DNA from: Paraktedonobacter sp035294465
GTDB lineage: Bacteria; Chloroflexota; Ktedonobacteria; Ktedonobacterales; Ktedonobacteraceae
Length of the DNA stretch: 30,109 nt
Direction of reading: 5' to 3'
Assembly (NCBI GenBank): GCA_035294465.1
Contig: DATGKW010000010.1
Location: 1 to 30,109 of the forward strand
Part shown: piece by piece, positions 14,758 through 22,265 of the stretch
How the letters are laid out: every line of letters starts with the position of its first letter
Numbering within the stretch: position 1 is the first letter of the stretch
The notes under the pieces: generated by a model
Seen by the model: only the letters and a program-made list of their open reading frames with translations
What the model was told of the DNA's origin: nothing
Databases searched by the model: none
Position numbers and translations under genes: made by a program

Positions 14758-15633
14758 TCATCGCTCGCGCGGAAACCAGGGCACGAAGGCTGACACGCGC
14801 CGCCGATATTCCTCATAGCTCGGATGGCGCGCCAGCAAGTGACGCTCCATCAGGGGGATGCTCACGCCCAGGAAGAGCAGCAGGATAGCCAGCGGCCCCA
14901 CGATGGCCCACCAGAAGCTTGGATATGCCAACGGGACAAAGAGATACAGCCCCCACCAGAAAAGCACCTCTCCGAAGTAATTTGGGTGGCGCGAGACCGA
15001 CCACAGGCCCGGCGGGATCGCCTGCCGCGCCGACTCTGGCTTGCTGCGAAACTGCCGCATCTGATAATCCGCCGTTCCTTCGATCAGCACGGCGGACAGC
15101 GTGACCAGCGCGGCCACTACGTCCAGCCAGCTCAATGAGGCGCTGTGGTCGCTCAGGGTTGGCCAGAGGGCCAGGCAGCCCAGGAAAACCAGGACGGTAG
15201 GCATGAGGTGAATGCCGATGAAGCTGACGGGCCAGTAAAAGATCCCGCTCTGTTTCTGGATGTCCACATAGCGCCAGTCTTCCTGGTCCAGGCCGCGCCA
15301 CTGTGTCGCCCAGTTGGCCGTCAGACGAATGGCCCACAGGCAGAGCAGCGCGAAGATCAGGACGTGACGCGGGCTGGCAAAGCCAGCGGAGCCTGGCTGC
15401 AAGAGCCAGAAGAGCGCGATGGGCACGGGCGCGACGCTCCAGTAGGGATCATACATGCTGGAATTACGCGTGATGACGCTAAAGAGAAAAATAACGATGG
15501 TTGCCGCCAGGTCGGCCAGCCCGACAAGCGCGATGGGCGGCAGGGCGCTAAATAGCAGGCCGGTAGCGATGGCCGCGACCAGCGCCAGCACGTAGGCGAC
15601 GAATACGAATAAAAACGCTCCGGCCCGATTCAT
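14758..15633 (-). CDS. DUF1295 / steroid 5-alpha-reductase-like membrane protein
   Basis: This 291-aa polytopic membrane protein has about seven hydrophobic helices and the signature C-terminal block of DUF1295 and related methyltransferase/reductase enzymes: 'WSVSRHPNYFGEVLFWWGLYLF', 'IPLMERHLLARHPSYEEYRRRVSAFVPWFP'. 'MYDPYWSVAPV' near residue ~62 and 'NWATQWRGLDQEDWRY' are also typical. The family resembles steroid 5-alpha reductases, and true substrates in bacteria are largely unknown. The open frame extends 76 codons upstream, but that part overlaps the previous gene out of frame and is low-complexity. The ATG at 15633 overlaps the upstream stop as ATGA, so this start was chosen. It is co-transcribed with the EXPERA protein. 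Confidence 0.9.
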   Translation of the reverse strand: MNRAGAFLFVFVAYVLALVAAIATGLLFSALPPIALVGLADLAATIVIFLFSVITRNSSMYDPYWSVAPVPIALFWLLQPGSAGFASPRHVLIFALLCLWAIRLTANWATQWRGLDQEDWRYVDIQKQSGIFYWPVSFIGIHLMPTVLVFLGCLALWPTLSDHSASLSWLDVVAALVTLSAVLIEGTADYQMRQFRSKPESARQAIPPGLWSVSRHPNYFGEVLFWWGLYLFVPLAYPSFWWAIVGPLAILLLFLGVSIPLMERHLLARHPSYEEYRRRVSAFVPWFPRER

Positions 15634-16169
15634 GCTTGCGCTCCTTCCACCTGCGCGCCGGCGACCGGACGAGTGAAGGGGTGCTCGCTGCGCCAGAAAC
15701 GAACCAGGATGATCAGCGGGAAAATGATCCAGGAGGCGTTGGCGGCGATCACTACCGGCAGGTGCGGCGTGGCGTCCTGGCCAAAGGCTTCTTCGCTCAG
15801 AATCATCACTACGCCCTCGATCATCGCAACCGCGTAGATGATGCTGGGTAGGCGAATCCACTCCTTGCCCTTGATATAGGCGTAGATGGCGACTAGGTAA
15901 AACGGCCCGTAGAGAAGATTATCAATCCAGATGGTCACTTTAAAGAAGACCGGGCGGGCCATGAGCAGCGGATCAAAATTCTTGCCCCACCAGTGAATGG
16001 CATCAACCACCACACGCGGAGGCCAGATGGGATAGGTGAAATGGGCGGGATTGGCGATGACAATCTGCTCAATATCGATCAGATACGAAACGAAGAGCAG
16101 GTTGACGAGAAAAAAGGCAACGAGAATTATGTCAAGTTTGCGCTGGGAGAAAGGGACAGGCTCGACCAT
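15630..16169 (-). CDS. EXPERA-domain membrane protein (EBP/TM6SF2/TMEM97 superfamily)
   Basis: This 179-aa protein has four hydrophobic helices and the EXPERA layout: a first helix opening 'RKLDIILVAFFLVNLLFVSYLIDIEQ' (shown split by the D at its end), a 'YPIWPP' loop, then 'KVTIWIDNLLYGPFYLVAIYAYIKG', 'IIYAVAMIEGVVMILSEEAFG' and 'NASWIIFPLIILVRFW'. The superfamily includes the eukaryotic sterol delta8-delta7 isomerase EBP and TMEM97. In those proteins acidic residues in the helices are functional, and D/E residues are kept here (WIDN, MIEG, SEE). The gene overlaps the DUF1295 gene by 4 bp, giving an isomerase-like/reductase-like pair. The substrate is unknown. The ribosome site is mediocre (AAAGG at long spacing). 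Confidence 0.78.
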   Translation of the reverse strand: MVEPVPFSQRKLDIILVAFFLVNLLFVSYLIDIEQIVIANPAHFTYPIWPPRVVVDAIHWWGKNFDPLLMARPVFFKVTIWIDNLLYGPFYLVAIYAYIKGKEWIRLPSIIYAVAMIEGVVMILSEEAFGQDATPHLPVVIAANASWIIFPLIILVRFWRSEHPFTRPVAGAQVEGAQA

Positions 16170-16245
16170 GCTACAATGTTACCTTTCCAGATAGGGACAC
16201 GAGCATCCGTATCTTTGGTGTTGGTGGCTCAGCAAAGGCTCCATC

Positions 16246-16251
16246 ATTATA
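16246..16251 (-). promoter_or_regulatory. Possible -10 of EXPERA-DUF1295 operon
   Basis: A perfect TATAAT on the minus strand lies ~75 nt upstream of the EXPERA ATG. No good -35 is visible. Confidence 0.35.
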
Positions 16252-16349
16252 CATCAGGCAATCGTCGATATGCCGCGAGGGATGGGGTGATGGGCTTGAT
16301 CACGCTTCCTGACATTTTACCTGGGGAAAAGCGGTGAGCGGCAACCCTC

Positions 16350-16378
16350 TTGACTGGGCGGTCTTTTTCTTTTATACT
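16350..16378 (+). promoter_or_regulatory. Aldehyde dehydrogenase promoter
   Basis: TTGACT (16350-16355), a 17-bp spacer and TATACT (16373-16378) form a near-consensus housekeeping promoter. The predicted start near 16385 leaves a ~296-nt leader before the ATG. Confidence 0.75.
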
Positions 16379-16389
16379 CAATTACTGAA

Positions 16390-16406
16390 TACTCAATAAT
16401 TGAGTA
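16390..16406. promoter_or_regulatory. Operator-like palindrome at transcription start
   Basis: TACTCAAT-A-ATTGAGTA is a perfect 8-bp inverted repeat. A half-site TACTCAAT also occurs at 16375-16382 inside the -10, 15 bp upstream. The position fits a dimeric repressor site (MarR/TetR/PadR style). The regulator is not identified. Confidence 0.65.
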
Positions 16407-16680
16407 GAGTCACCGCCGGTCTCATGCGCTTCATCGTCCTGGCGGTGACCATCATGTCACACCCCCATCAGGGGTTTTAGAGGCACATCTACCTCTTTCT
16501 TTTGCCTGGCCACCAACTCTCGTTGTTTGTTCGCAGGTGTCTCTCCGAACGAGAGGCTCATGCTCAATGCGCCTTCTTTCGGAGAAGGAGGTTCCTGAAA
16601 GAGCCTCGTCTTTCAGATCGTCGATAGAGAGTGCAATCGAGGCACAATGAACCGTGCTGAGAGAATGAAAGGAAAGAACC
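16407..16680 (+). promoter_or_regulatory. Highly structured 5' leader of the aldehyde dehydrogenase gene
   Basis: Successive pairings are visible. GTCACCGCC/GGCGGTGAC (16409-16417/16441-16449) competes with GTGAC/GTCAC (16445-16449/16456-16460). CCCC/GGGG followed by TTTT lies at 16463-16478. AGAGG/CCTCT followed by a T-rich run starts at 16479. CTCTCG/CGAGAG (16517-16522/16550-16555) encloses GTTCG/CGAAC. GAGGCTC/GAGCCTC (16553-16559/16601-16607) encloses CCTTCT-TTCGG-AGAAGG and excludes CTGAAA/TTTCAG (16595-16600/16611-16616). An 18-codon frame (16424-16480, 'MRFIVLAVTIMSHPHQGF') lacks a ribosome site. The mutually exclusive helices suggest riboregulation, but this is unproven. Confidence 0.45.
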
Positions 16681-18174
16681 ATGGCCATTTCTGAGACAGC
16701 CGTTACCGTTGACCCCGCCGTCGCCCGCTTTCTGAGCGAGCCGCGCAAGATGCTCATTGGCGGCAAATGGGTGGAAGCCGCTTCCGGCAAGACCTTTCCT
16801 GTGTACAATCCCGCGACCGGTGAGATCATGGCGCAGGTCGCCGAGGGGGATGCAGAGGATATCAATCGCGCGGTCGCGGCTGCGCGCAAGGCGTTCGACG
16901 GCGGACCCTGGCGCAAAATGACACCTTCGCAACGCGGACGCCTGATCCACCGCCTGGGCGATCTGGTTGAGGCGCATCGTGAGGAGTTCGCCCAGCTTGA
17001 ATCGCTGGACAATGGCAAACCGCTGACCGTCGCCCGCGTTGCCGATATCCCGCTCGCGGCTGATCTGTTCCATTATATGTCCGGGTGGGCCACCAAGATT
17101 GAAGGCAATACTATTCCCCTGTCGGCAGGGAAGTATTTCGCGTACACGTTACGAGAACCCATTGGCGTGGTTGGTCAGATCATTCCCTGGAACTTCCCGC
17201 TGCTCATGGCCGCATGGAAACTCGGCCCGGCGCTCGCGGCAGGATGCACGATTGTCCTCAAGCCGGCGGAACAAACGCCCCTGTCCGCCTTACGCCTCGG
17301 CGAACTCATCGGCGAAGCAGGCTTCCCCGATGGCGTCGTCAACATTGTGCCCGGTTATGGCGAAACGGCAGGAGCCACGCTGGCCGCGCATGATGGCGTC
17401 GATAAGGTCGCGTTTACCGGTTCGACCGAAGTGGGCAAACTGATTGTCCAGGCGGCAGCCGGCAACCTCAAGAAAGTCTCGCTCGAACTGGGTGGCAAGT
17501 CACCCAACATTGTGTTCAGCGATACGGATCTGGATGTGGCCATCCAGGGCGCTTCGTTTGCCATTTTCTTCAACCACGGACAATGCTGTAGCGCTGGTTC
17601 GCGCCTGTATGTGGAAAAAAAGGCGTTTGATCGCGTGGTCGAAGGAGTTGCAGAACAGGCGAAAAAGATCAAAGTAGGTCCAGGTTTTGATCCAGGCACT
17701 CAGATGGGGCCGCTGGTCTCCGACGAGCAGTTGCAACGAGTAATGGGATATCTGGAATCAGGCGTTTCCAGCGGTGCTCGACCGCTGAGCGGCGGGCACC
17801 GGCATGGAGAACAGGGATACTTCGTGGAACCCACGGTGCTGGTCGATGTACGGCAGGATATGAAAGTCGTGCAAGAAGAGATCTTTGGTCCGGTGGTGAC
17901 GGCTCTGCCCTTTACTGACCTGGACGAAATCCTGCCGGTGGCCAACGATACCGTCTACGGGCTGGCCGCGGGCATCTGGACGCGTGATATCGGGAAGGCC
18001 CATCAACTGGCGGCGCATTTACGCGCGGGAACGGTGTGGATCAACTGCTATAACGTCTTCGACGCCGCCTTGCCGTTTGGGGGCTACAAGCAATCTGGCT
18101 GGGGCCGTGAGATGGGCCACGAGGTCCTGGAGAATTACACCGAGGTCAAATCGGTCTGCATCGGCCTCGGATGA
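16681..18174 (+). CDS. NAD(P)-dependent aldehyde dehydrogenase
   Basis: This is a 497-aa ALDH-superfamily enzyme of normal length that oxidises an aldehyde to the carboxylic acid. The motifs are 'IPWNFPLLMAAWKLGPALAAG' (cofactor loop, shown without its tail), 'FTGSTEVGK', general base E269 in 'LELGGKSPN', catalytic cysteine C303 in 'GQCCSAGSR', 'EEIFGPVV' and the C-terminal 'GREMGHEVLENYTEVKSV'. It is closest in style to ALDH1/2 and betaine-aldehyde-like enzymes. The exact substrate is not predictable. An AAAGGAAAG ribosome site precedes the ATG. It is monocistronic. Acetaldehyde oxidation would feed acetate to the acetyl-CoA synthetase controlled by the Acu genes next door, but that link is only positional inference. 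Confidence 0.95.
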   Translation: MAISETAVTVDPAVARFLSEPRKMLIGGKWVEAASGKTFPVYNPATGEIMAQVAEGDAEDINRAVAAARKAFDGGPWRKMTPSQRGRLIHRLGDLVEAHREEFAQLESLDNGKPLTVARVADIPLAADLFHYMSGWATKIEGNTIPLSAGKYFAYTLREPIGVVGQIIPWNFPLLMAAWKLGPALAAGCTIVLKPAEQTPLSALRLGELIGEAGFPDGVVNIVPGYGETAGATLAAHDGVDKVAFTGSTEVGKLIVQAAAGNLKKVSLELGGKSPNIVFSDTDLDVAIQGASFAIFFNHGQCCSAGSRLYVEKKAFDRVVEGVAEQAKKIKVGPGFDPGTQMGPLVSDEQLQRVMGYLESGVSSGARPLSGGHRHGEQGYFVEPTVLVDVRQDMKVVQEEIFGPVVTALPFTDLDEILPVANDTVYGLAAGIWTRDIGKAHQLAAHLRAGTVWINCYNVFDAALPFGGYKQSGWGREMGHEVLENYTEVKSVCIGLG

Positions 18175-18251
18175 TGTGTTTGTCGCCGGAGACACGGTCC
18201 CCTCTCTTGCGCAGGTTCCTGTGGGAACGCTGGCATAAGCATATGAAGTTA

Positions 18252-18339
18252 TTCCAGCTAGCAATGCATCGCTTGAGTTCACTAGAAAAGCCATTGAAAT
18301 GTGCGATAATAACAAGCGCCAGCTATGGGCTAGCTGGAA
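18252..18339 (+). promoter_or_regulatory. Promoter region of acuB-acuCA with competing inverted repeats
   Basis: An extended -10 (TGC-GATAAT, -10 at 18305-18310) is the likely promoter. Around it, TTCCAGCTAGC (18252-18262) is exactly complementary to GCTAGCTGGAA (18329-18339). CCAGCTA/TAGCTGG (18319-18325/18331-18337) forms a local hairpin using the same bases. It could be an operator pair or a leader hairpin. Confidence 0.45.
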
Positions 18340-18369
18340 CTATGCCAGTTACCACAGAGAGAGCAACGC

Positions 18370-19188
18370 ATGTCGCTTGTGACCATCAAGGGGATCTATA
18401 CCGAATACCAGGAGCTGATAACGGTTGCGCCCGATGATACGCTCGGCCACGCCGCGAATCTGCTGCGCCAGCATCAGTTTCACCATTTGCCCGTGGTGCG
18501 CGGCAGGGACGGCGCGGCAACCTGGCACTGGCCGGGCGAGAAGAAAACGCCGCTGGTTTTCGAGGGACTGCTGACTTCACAGGATATCGATATGGTCGTG
18601 GCTCTGGAGCGCGAGAGCCAGCAGGAGAGCACGCGCGAGCCCTGGCAGAGCCGGCGCGTCGCTGAGATCATGCACCGCGCGTTGATCCGCGTGACTCCCT
18701 CTACCAGCGTCGCCGCTGCTGCTCTGCTGCTGGTGGAGCGCAACCTGAACTGCCTGCCGGTCGTTCACTACGAGTCGCAGCACGTACAGGCCGATGGCAA
18801 ACAGGCCGCGCAGCAGGAGAAGGAGAAGAGGAGCGAACAGGAGGCACGCGCGGAGAACTGGCAGGAGGGCCAGCCGCTGCTGGTGGGTTTGCTGACGCGC
18901 AGCGATCTGCTGATTGCGCTGGCTCGCTCGCTGGGCGCGTTCGAGCCGGGTATGCAATTGATCATTCCTCTGCGTCATGGGAATATGCAACCCCTGGCGC
19001 GGGCGCTCGCGCTGGCCGATGAGATGCACATTCAGGTGCGCAGCGTGGTGGCCGCCCCCTTGCAGGGAGCCTTCCCGCGCGTGGCGACGCTGCGTCTGGG
19101 CACGATCAATCCGGCCCCTTTTCTGACACGTCTACAAGAAGAGCAGATAGTGTACTCCTTCGCGGACCAGGATGTTGGAGAGTTTTGA
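18370..19188 (+). CDS. acuB: AcuB-like CBS-CBS-ACT domain protein
   Basis: This is a 272-aa soluble protein. Residues ~7-80 and ~97-185 are two CBS motifs ('ELITVAPDDTLGHAANLLRQ', 'HHLPVVRG', 'GLLTSQDID'; 'ALIRVTPSTSVAAAALLL', 'NCLPVV', 'VGLLTRSDLL'). Residues ~195-268 look like an ACT domain ('GMQLIIPLRHGNMQPLARALAL'). This matches Bacillus AcuB, a CBS/ACT protein of the acetoin/acetyl-CoA synthetase regulatory operon whose ligand is unknown; CBS pairs generally bind adenine nucleotides. Each CBS carries an insertion, the second one strongly charged (Gln/Glu/Lys-rich, ~residues 137-160). The gene runs into the AcuC-AcuA fusion gene, whose ATG is 17 nt past this stop, so they are co-transcribed. 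Confidence 0.82.
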   Translation: MSLVTIKGIYTEYQELITVAPDDTLGHAANLLRQHQFHHLPVVRGRDGAATWHWPGEKKTPLVFEGLLTSQDIDMVVALERESQQESTREPWQSRRVAEIMHRALIRVTPSTSVAAAALLLVERNLNCLPVVHYESQHVQADGKQAAQQEKEKRSEQEARAENWQEGQPLLVGLLTRSDLLIALARSLGAFEPGMQLIIPLRHGNMQPLARALALADEMHIQVRSVVAAPLQGAFPRVATLRLGTINPAPFLTRLQEEQIVYSFADQDVGEF

Positions 19189-19205
19189 GGAGAAAGAAGA
19201 GGAGC

Positions 19206-21215
19206 ATGGTACAGAAGGCGGAGGCCCTGACCCCTGCCAGGGCGCGTTTCATGTTCGATACGGCGGAACTGAACTACGATTTTGGACCGGAGCACCCGCT
19301 TCAGGCCCGGCGTCTGGTCGCGTTGATCGATCTGCTGGAAACCTGCGGCCTGTGGAGCAAGTCCAACCAGAATACCCTGCTGCCGCCGCGCGCGGCCACG
19401 CGAGCCGAACTCGAACTGGTTCACACGCCGGACTATATCGAGGCCGTGCAGAAATTGAGCGAGCCGGCGGATCTCAGCCAGCTCGGCCCCGACGAGCTGC
19501 ACAGCCGCGAGCACCTGGCCCTCGATTATGGCTTTGCCGAGGGCGATACTCCGCCATTGCCGGGCATGCACGAGGTCGCTTCGTTGATCGCGGGCGGCTC
19601 GCTGGTTGGGCTGAGCGCGATCATGGGCCTGCCCGCTGGCGGCGAATTTGCTGGCGAGGACGAACGGCCCCTGCGCGTCTTTCATCCCGCCGGCGGCCTG
19701 CATCACGCCTGGCCGGCGCGCGCCTCCGGCTTCTGCGTCTACAACGATGCCGCCATTGCCATTGCCCATGTCCTGCGCTCCACCGAGGCCAGAGTGCTCT
19801 ACCTCGATTTCGATGCCCATCACGGCGACGGCGTCCAGAAGGCTTTCTACGATGAGCCGCGCGTGATGACCATTTCGCTGCACGAAACCGGGCGCTATCT
19901 CTTCCCAGGCACCGGCGATGTGCTGGAAATGGGTCAGGGACTTGGACGCGGCTATTCCGTGAATTTGCCGCTTCAGCCATTTACTGAAGACGATTCATAT
20001 ATCGAAGTGATGGAGGCGCTTCTTCCGCCCCTGCTCGTCTCTTTCGCGCCCGACGTGCTGGTAACAGTCCACGGCTGCGATACGCATGCCTGGGACCCGC
20101 TCACGCATCTGAGCCTGACGACACGAGGCATCGACGCGCAGATCAAGCTCGCCCGCCAGCTCGCGGATACCTATTGTCAGGGTCGCTGGCTGGCGCTGGG
20201 CGGCGGCGGCTATGATCTCTACCGCGTCGTCCCTCGCGCCTGGAGCATGGTCTGGGCCAGGATGTCCGGGCAAGCGCTGCCGGAGAAGCTGCCGGAGGCG
20301 TGGGTTGAGCGCTGGCGCCCGGCCTGGCTCAAGGTGCAGGAGCAGGAGGCCGAAGAGCAGCAGGTCATGGGCAAACAGATCAGTACCGCGAACTTCCCGC
20401 TGACTTTTGAGGACCGGAGCGAAGATATTCAGCCGCAGCCGCGCCGCTGGGAGATCAGCCACACCAACCGCTCAACTGCCGCGCTGGCCCGTCATCTTCT
20501 GCTCTCCTCCTCGCTGCGCCAGGCTTTCCGCAGGCCGCGCCGCGTTTCGCCTATGACCGGCCTGGTGGACCTGCTGCACCTGCGCGGCACCTATCCTCCT
20601 TCGCGCAGCAAGCTGCTGAAGACTGCGAAAGGTCCGGTGCTTCTGCGCGACTTCTGCCCGCCCTCGATGGTCGAGCGCCTGCGCGCCGACGAGGGGCTGC
20701 GCGCTTTCGCCCGCCTGCCCGAACGCGAATGGCAACTCCTCCTCAACATTGCCAGAAGCCCGGACTGCGCGCTAACCCTGGCCCACACGCCCGCCGGAGA
20801 GATCGTCGGCGAAGTGACCATCGCGCCCGGCGATGAATGGTGGGACGGCCTTGACGATGTGTACGAAGTGGCTATCGAGGTGAGTTCCAACTGGCGCGGG
20901 CTGCGCCTGGCCACTCAACTGCTCGCCTTCGCCCTCGAACTCGATGCCCTGGAGGACATGATCCTCTTCGCCGTGGGTCTCTCCTGGCACTGGGACACCG
21001 AGGGGTTACATATGAGCATGGATCGCTATCGCGAGCTGATCACGCGCCTCTTCGCCAGCCAGGGCTTCGTAGAGTATCCCACCACCGAGCCAAATGTGCG
21101 CATGGAACCCGCCAATGTCTTCCTGGCTCGCATCGGCAAACGCGTCGATGCCCGCGCCTCCAGCCGTTTCTTAAGCCGGGTTATGAGTGCCCCAACTCTA
21201 TCATTTTTACTATAG
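19206..21215 (+). CDS. acuC-acuA: Fused AcuC-type deacetylase / AcuA-type GNAT acetyltransferase
   Basis: This is a 669-aa single frame. Residues ~10-375 are a class I HDAC/AcuC deacetylase: H166-H167 in 'GGLHHAWP', zinc ligands D203 and H205 in 'DFDAHHGDG', D292 in 'HGCDTHAWDPL', and Y336 in 'GGGGY'. After a ~90-residue linker, residues ~465-650 match the acetyltransferase AcuA: 'LLKTAKGPVLL', 'GEIVGEVTIAPGDEWW', the acetyl-CoA loop region 'NWRGLRLATQLL' (R564), 'LSWHWDTEG' (W594-D597) and 'EPANVFLARIGKRV'. In Bacillus, AcuA acetylates and inactivates acetyl-CoA synthetase and AcuC reverses this. Here both are one polypeptide. The frame could also begin at the TTG at 19185 (TTGA overlap with acuB). 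No acetyl-CoA synthetase gene is in the window. Active sites look intact on both halves. Confidence 0.9.
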   Translation: MVQKAEALTPARARFMFDTAELNYDFGPEHPLQARRLVALIDLLETCGLWSKSNQNTLLPPRAATRAELELVHTPDYIEAVQKLSEPADLSQLGPDELHSREHLALDYGFAEGDTPPLPGMHEVASLIAGGSLVGLSAIMGLPAGGEFAGEDERPLRVFHPAGGLHHAWPARASGFCVYNDAAIAIAHVLRSTEARVLYLDFDAHHGDGVQKAFYDEPRVMTISLHETGRYLFPGTGDVLEMGQGLGRGYSVNLPLQPFTEDDSYIEVMEALLPPLLVSFAPDVLVTVHGCDTHAWDPLTHLSLTTRGIDAQIKLARQLADTYCQGRWLALGGGGYDLYRVVPRAWSMVWARMSGQALPEKLPEAWVERWRPAWLKVQEQEAEEQQVMGKQISTANFPLTFEDRSEDIQPQPRRWEISHTNRSTAALARHLLLSSSLRQAFRRPRRVSPMTGLVDLLHLRGTYPPSRSKLLKTAKGPVLLRDFCPPSMVERLRADEGLRAFARLPEREWQLLLNIARSPDCALTLAHTPAGEIVGEVTIAPGDEWWDGLDDVYEVAIEVSSNWRGLRLATQLLAFALELDALEDMILFAVGLSWHWDTEGLHMSMDRYRELITRLFASQGFVEYPTTEPNVRMEPANVFLARIGKRVDARASSRFLSRVMSAPTLSFLL

Positions 21216-21237
21216 AGGGCCGATCAATCGGCCCTCT
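21214..21237 (+). terminator. Hairpin overlapping the acuC-acuA stop codon
   Basis: An 11-bp perfect stem AGAGGGCCGAT/ATCGGCCCTCT (21214-21224/21227-21237) with a very tight loop begins within the TAG stop. No T-tract follows. Confidence 0.6.
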
Positions 21238-21293
21238 CTGGCAAAAATGGCTCCTTCCCGCTCCCAAACTGCTCGCCTTTTCCCTTAAAAATG

Positions 21294-21386
21294 GCTTAGA
21301 GCGGGCGCTTTTCGCTAAGAAAATGCTGAGATATCCCAACTCAGCTTTAATTTCTGCTTAGAGCCGCTTAATGAAGAGCTTATATC
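21294..21386 (+). promoter_or_regulatory. Phased heptad array and promoter of ECF sigma gene 1
   Basis: GCTNAGA-like heptads start at 21294, 21314, 21325, 21356 (GCTTAGA), 21366 (GCTTAAT) and 21378 (GCTTATA). The offsets 0, 20, 31, 62, 72, 84 lie close to multiples of 10.4 bp. The last heptad runs into a TATATC -10-like hexamer (21381-21386). GCTGAG/CTCAGC (21325-21330/21340-21345) also forms an inverted repeat. The arrangement is repeated before sigma gene 2. Confidence 0.6.
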
Positions 21387-21551
21387 TCTTGTCTTTTCAA
21401 CTGTTCCATATTACTCTTACAAACAGAGAGTGGTTCCCCAGGAAGAGAACCAGGGAAATGTAAGAATGACAGGTGCGGATGGGCATGAGAGGTGTGGAGC
21501 AAGAAAGAAAAGTGGATCTTTAAGCGATCCTGGATAAAGGGAGAGATACAT

Positions 21552-22169
21552 ATGCGAGGAAAGACATCGAAAAAGCTTATTGGCGAAATAACGGATGGAG
21601 AACTGGCAGAGCGAGCCATGGCAGGCGATGAGAGCGCCTACACCTCGCTCATTGAGCGGTACAGCAGTCCTCTTTACAATTTCATCTGCCGCTTCCTGAA
21701 CGACTCCGATCTGGCTTACGACATTCTACAACAGGTGTTTCTCCAGTTGTATATTTCGTTGCCAAAGCTACGCACCGGCGAACCGCTGCGAGCCTGGCTC
21801 TTCCAGGTCGCGCGCAATCGCTGCCTGGACGAGCTGCGCCGCAAGCAGGCAATCCATTTTTCAGAGCTACAAGGATCGCCGACGGATGAGGATCTTTCAC
21901 AACTGGACATCATTCCCGACGACAGCCCCTTGCCCGAAGAGCTGGCTGAGCAGCACGATTTGCAGGAGATTCTCCAGCGAGCCATCTCGACATTGCCGCC
22001 CAAGTTCCGCGCCGTCGTGCTCCTGCGCTATACCGCCCAGCTCAGTTTTTCGGAGATCGGGCAAGCCCTGCACATGCCGGAGGCTACCGCGAAAACGTAT
22101 TTCCAGCGAGCCAAGCCGGTCCTGCGCGCAGCTCTTGCTGAACAACTCAGACCGGCTGTTCTTTGTTAG
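21552..22169 (+). CDS. ECF-type RNA polymerase sigma factor (copy 1)
   Basis: This 205-aa protein has sigma70 region 2 ('DESAYTSLIERYSSPLYNFI', 'DILQQVFLQLYISLP', 'RAWLFQVARNRCLDELRRK') and region 4 ('LPPKFRAVVLLRYTAQLSFS', 'EIGQALHMPEATAKTYFQRA'), with an acidic linker of ~40 residues. It lacks regions 1 and 3, as in ECF sigmas. The start was set at 21552, where AGGGAGAG lies 7 nt upstream; the longer frame has no support. It is followed by a hairpin and a small partner gene. It is closely similar to the sigma gene at 22689, so the pair arose by tandem duplication. Own-promoter recognition is likely but unproven. Confidence 0.92.
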   Translation: MRGKTSKKLIGEITDGELAERAMAGDESAYTSLIERYSSPLYNFICRFLNDSDLAYDILQQVFLQLYISLPKLRTGEPLRAWLFQVARNRCLDELRRKQAIHFSELQGSPTDEDLSQLDIIPDDSPLPEELAEQHDLQEILQRAISTLPPKFRAVVLLRYTAQLSFSEIGQALHMPEATAKTYFQRAKPVLRAALAEQLRPAVLC

Positions 22170-22201
22170 TCAAGATTCAGCACACAAAAGTTTTTCTGAA
22201 A

Positions 22202-22261
22202 CTTCCCTTTCGTCCTGTTCGTTCTCTTTAACAGAGGACTGCTTCTAGGACGAAAGGGAAG
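22202..22261 (+). promoter_or_regulatory. RBS-sequestering hairpin before partner gene 1
   Basis: CTTCCCTTTCGTCCT (22202-22216) pairs perfectly with AGGACGAAAGGGAAG (22247-22261). The right arm contains the AAAGGGAAG ribosome site of the gene at 22266, so translation should be blocked when the stem forms. Confidence 0.7.
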
Positions 22262-22265
22262 ACTT

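Noticed and set aside
15634..15861. 76-residue N-terminal extension of the DUF1295 frame
   Set aside because: It overlaps the EXPERA gene out of frame, is low-complexity, and the ATGA junction marks the true start at 15633.
16424..16480. 18-codon leader peptide as a real gene
   Set aside because: It has no ribosome site; kept only as part of the leader description.
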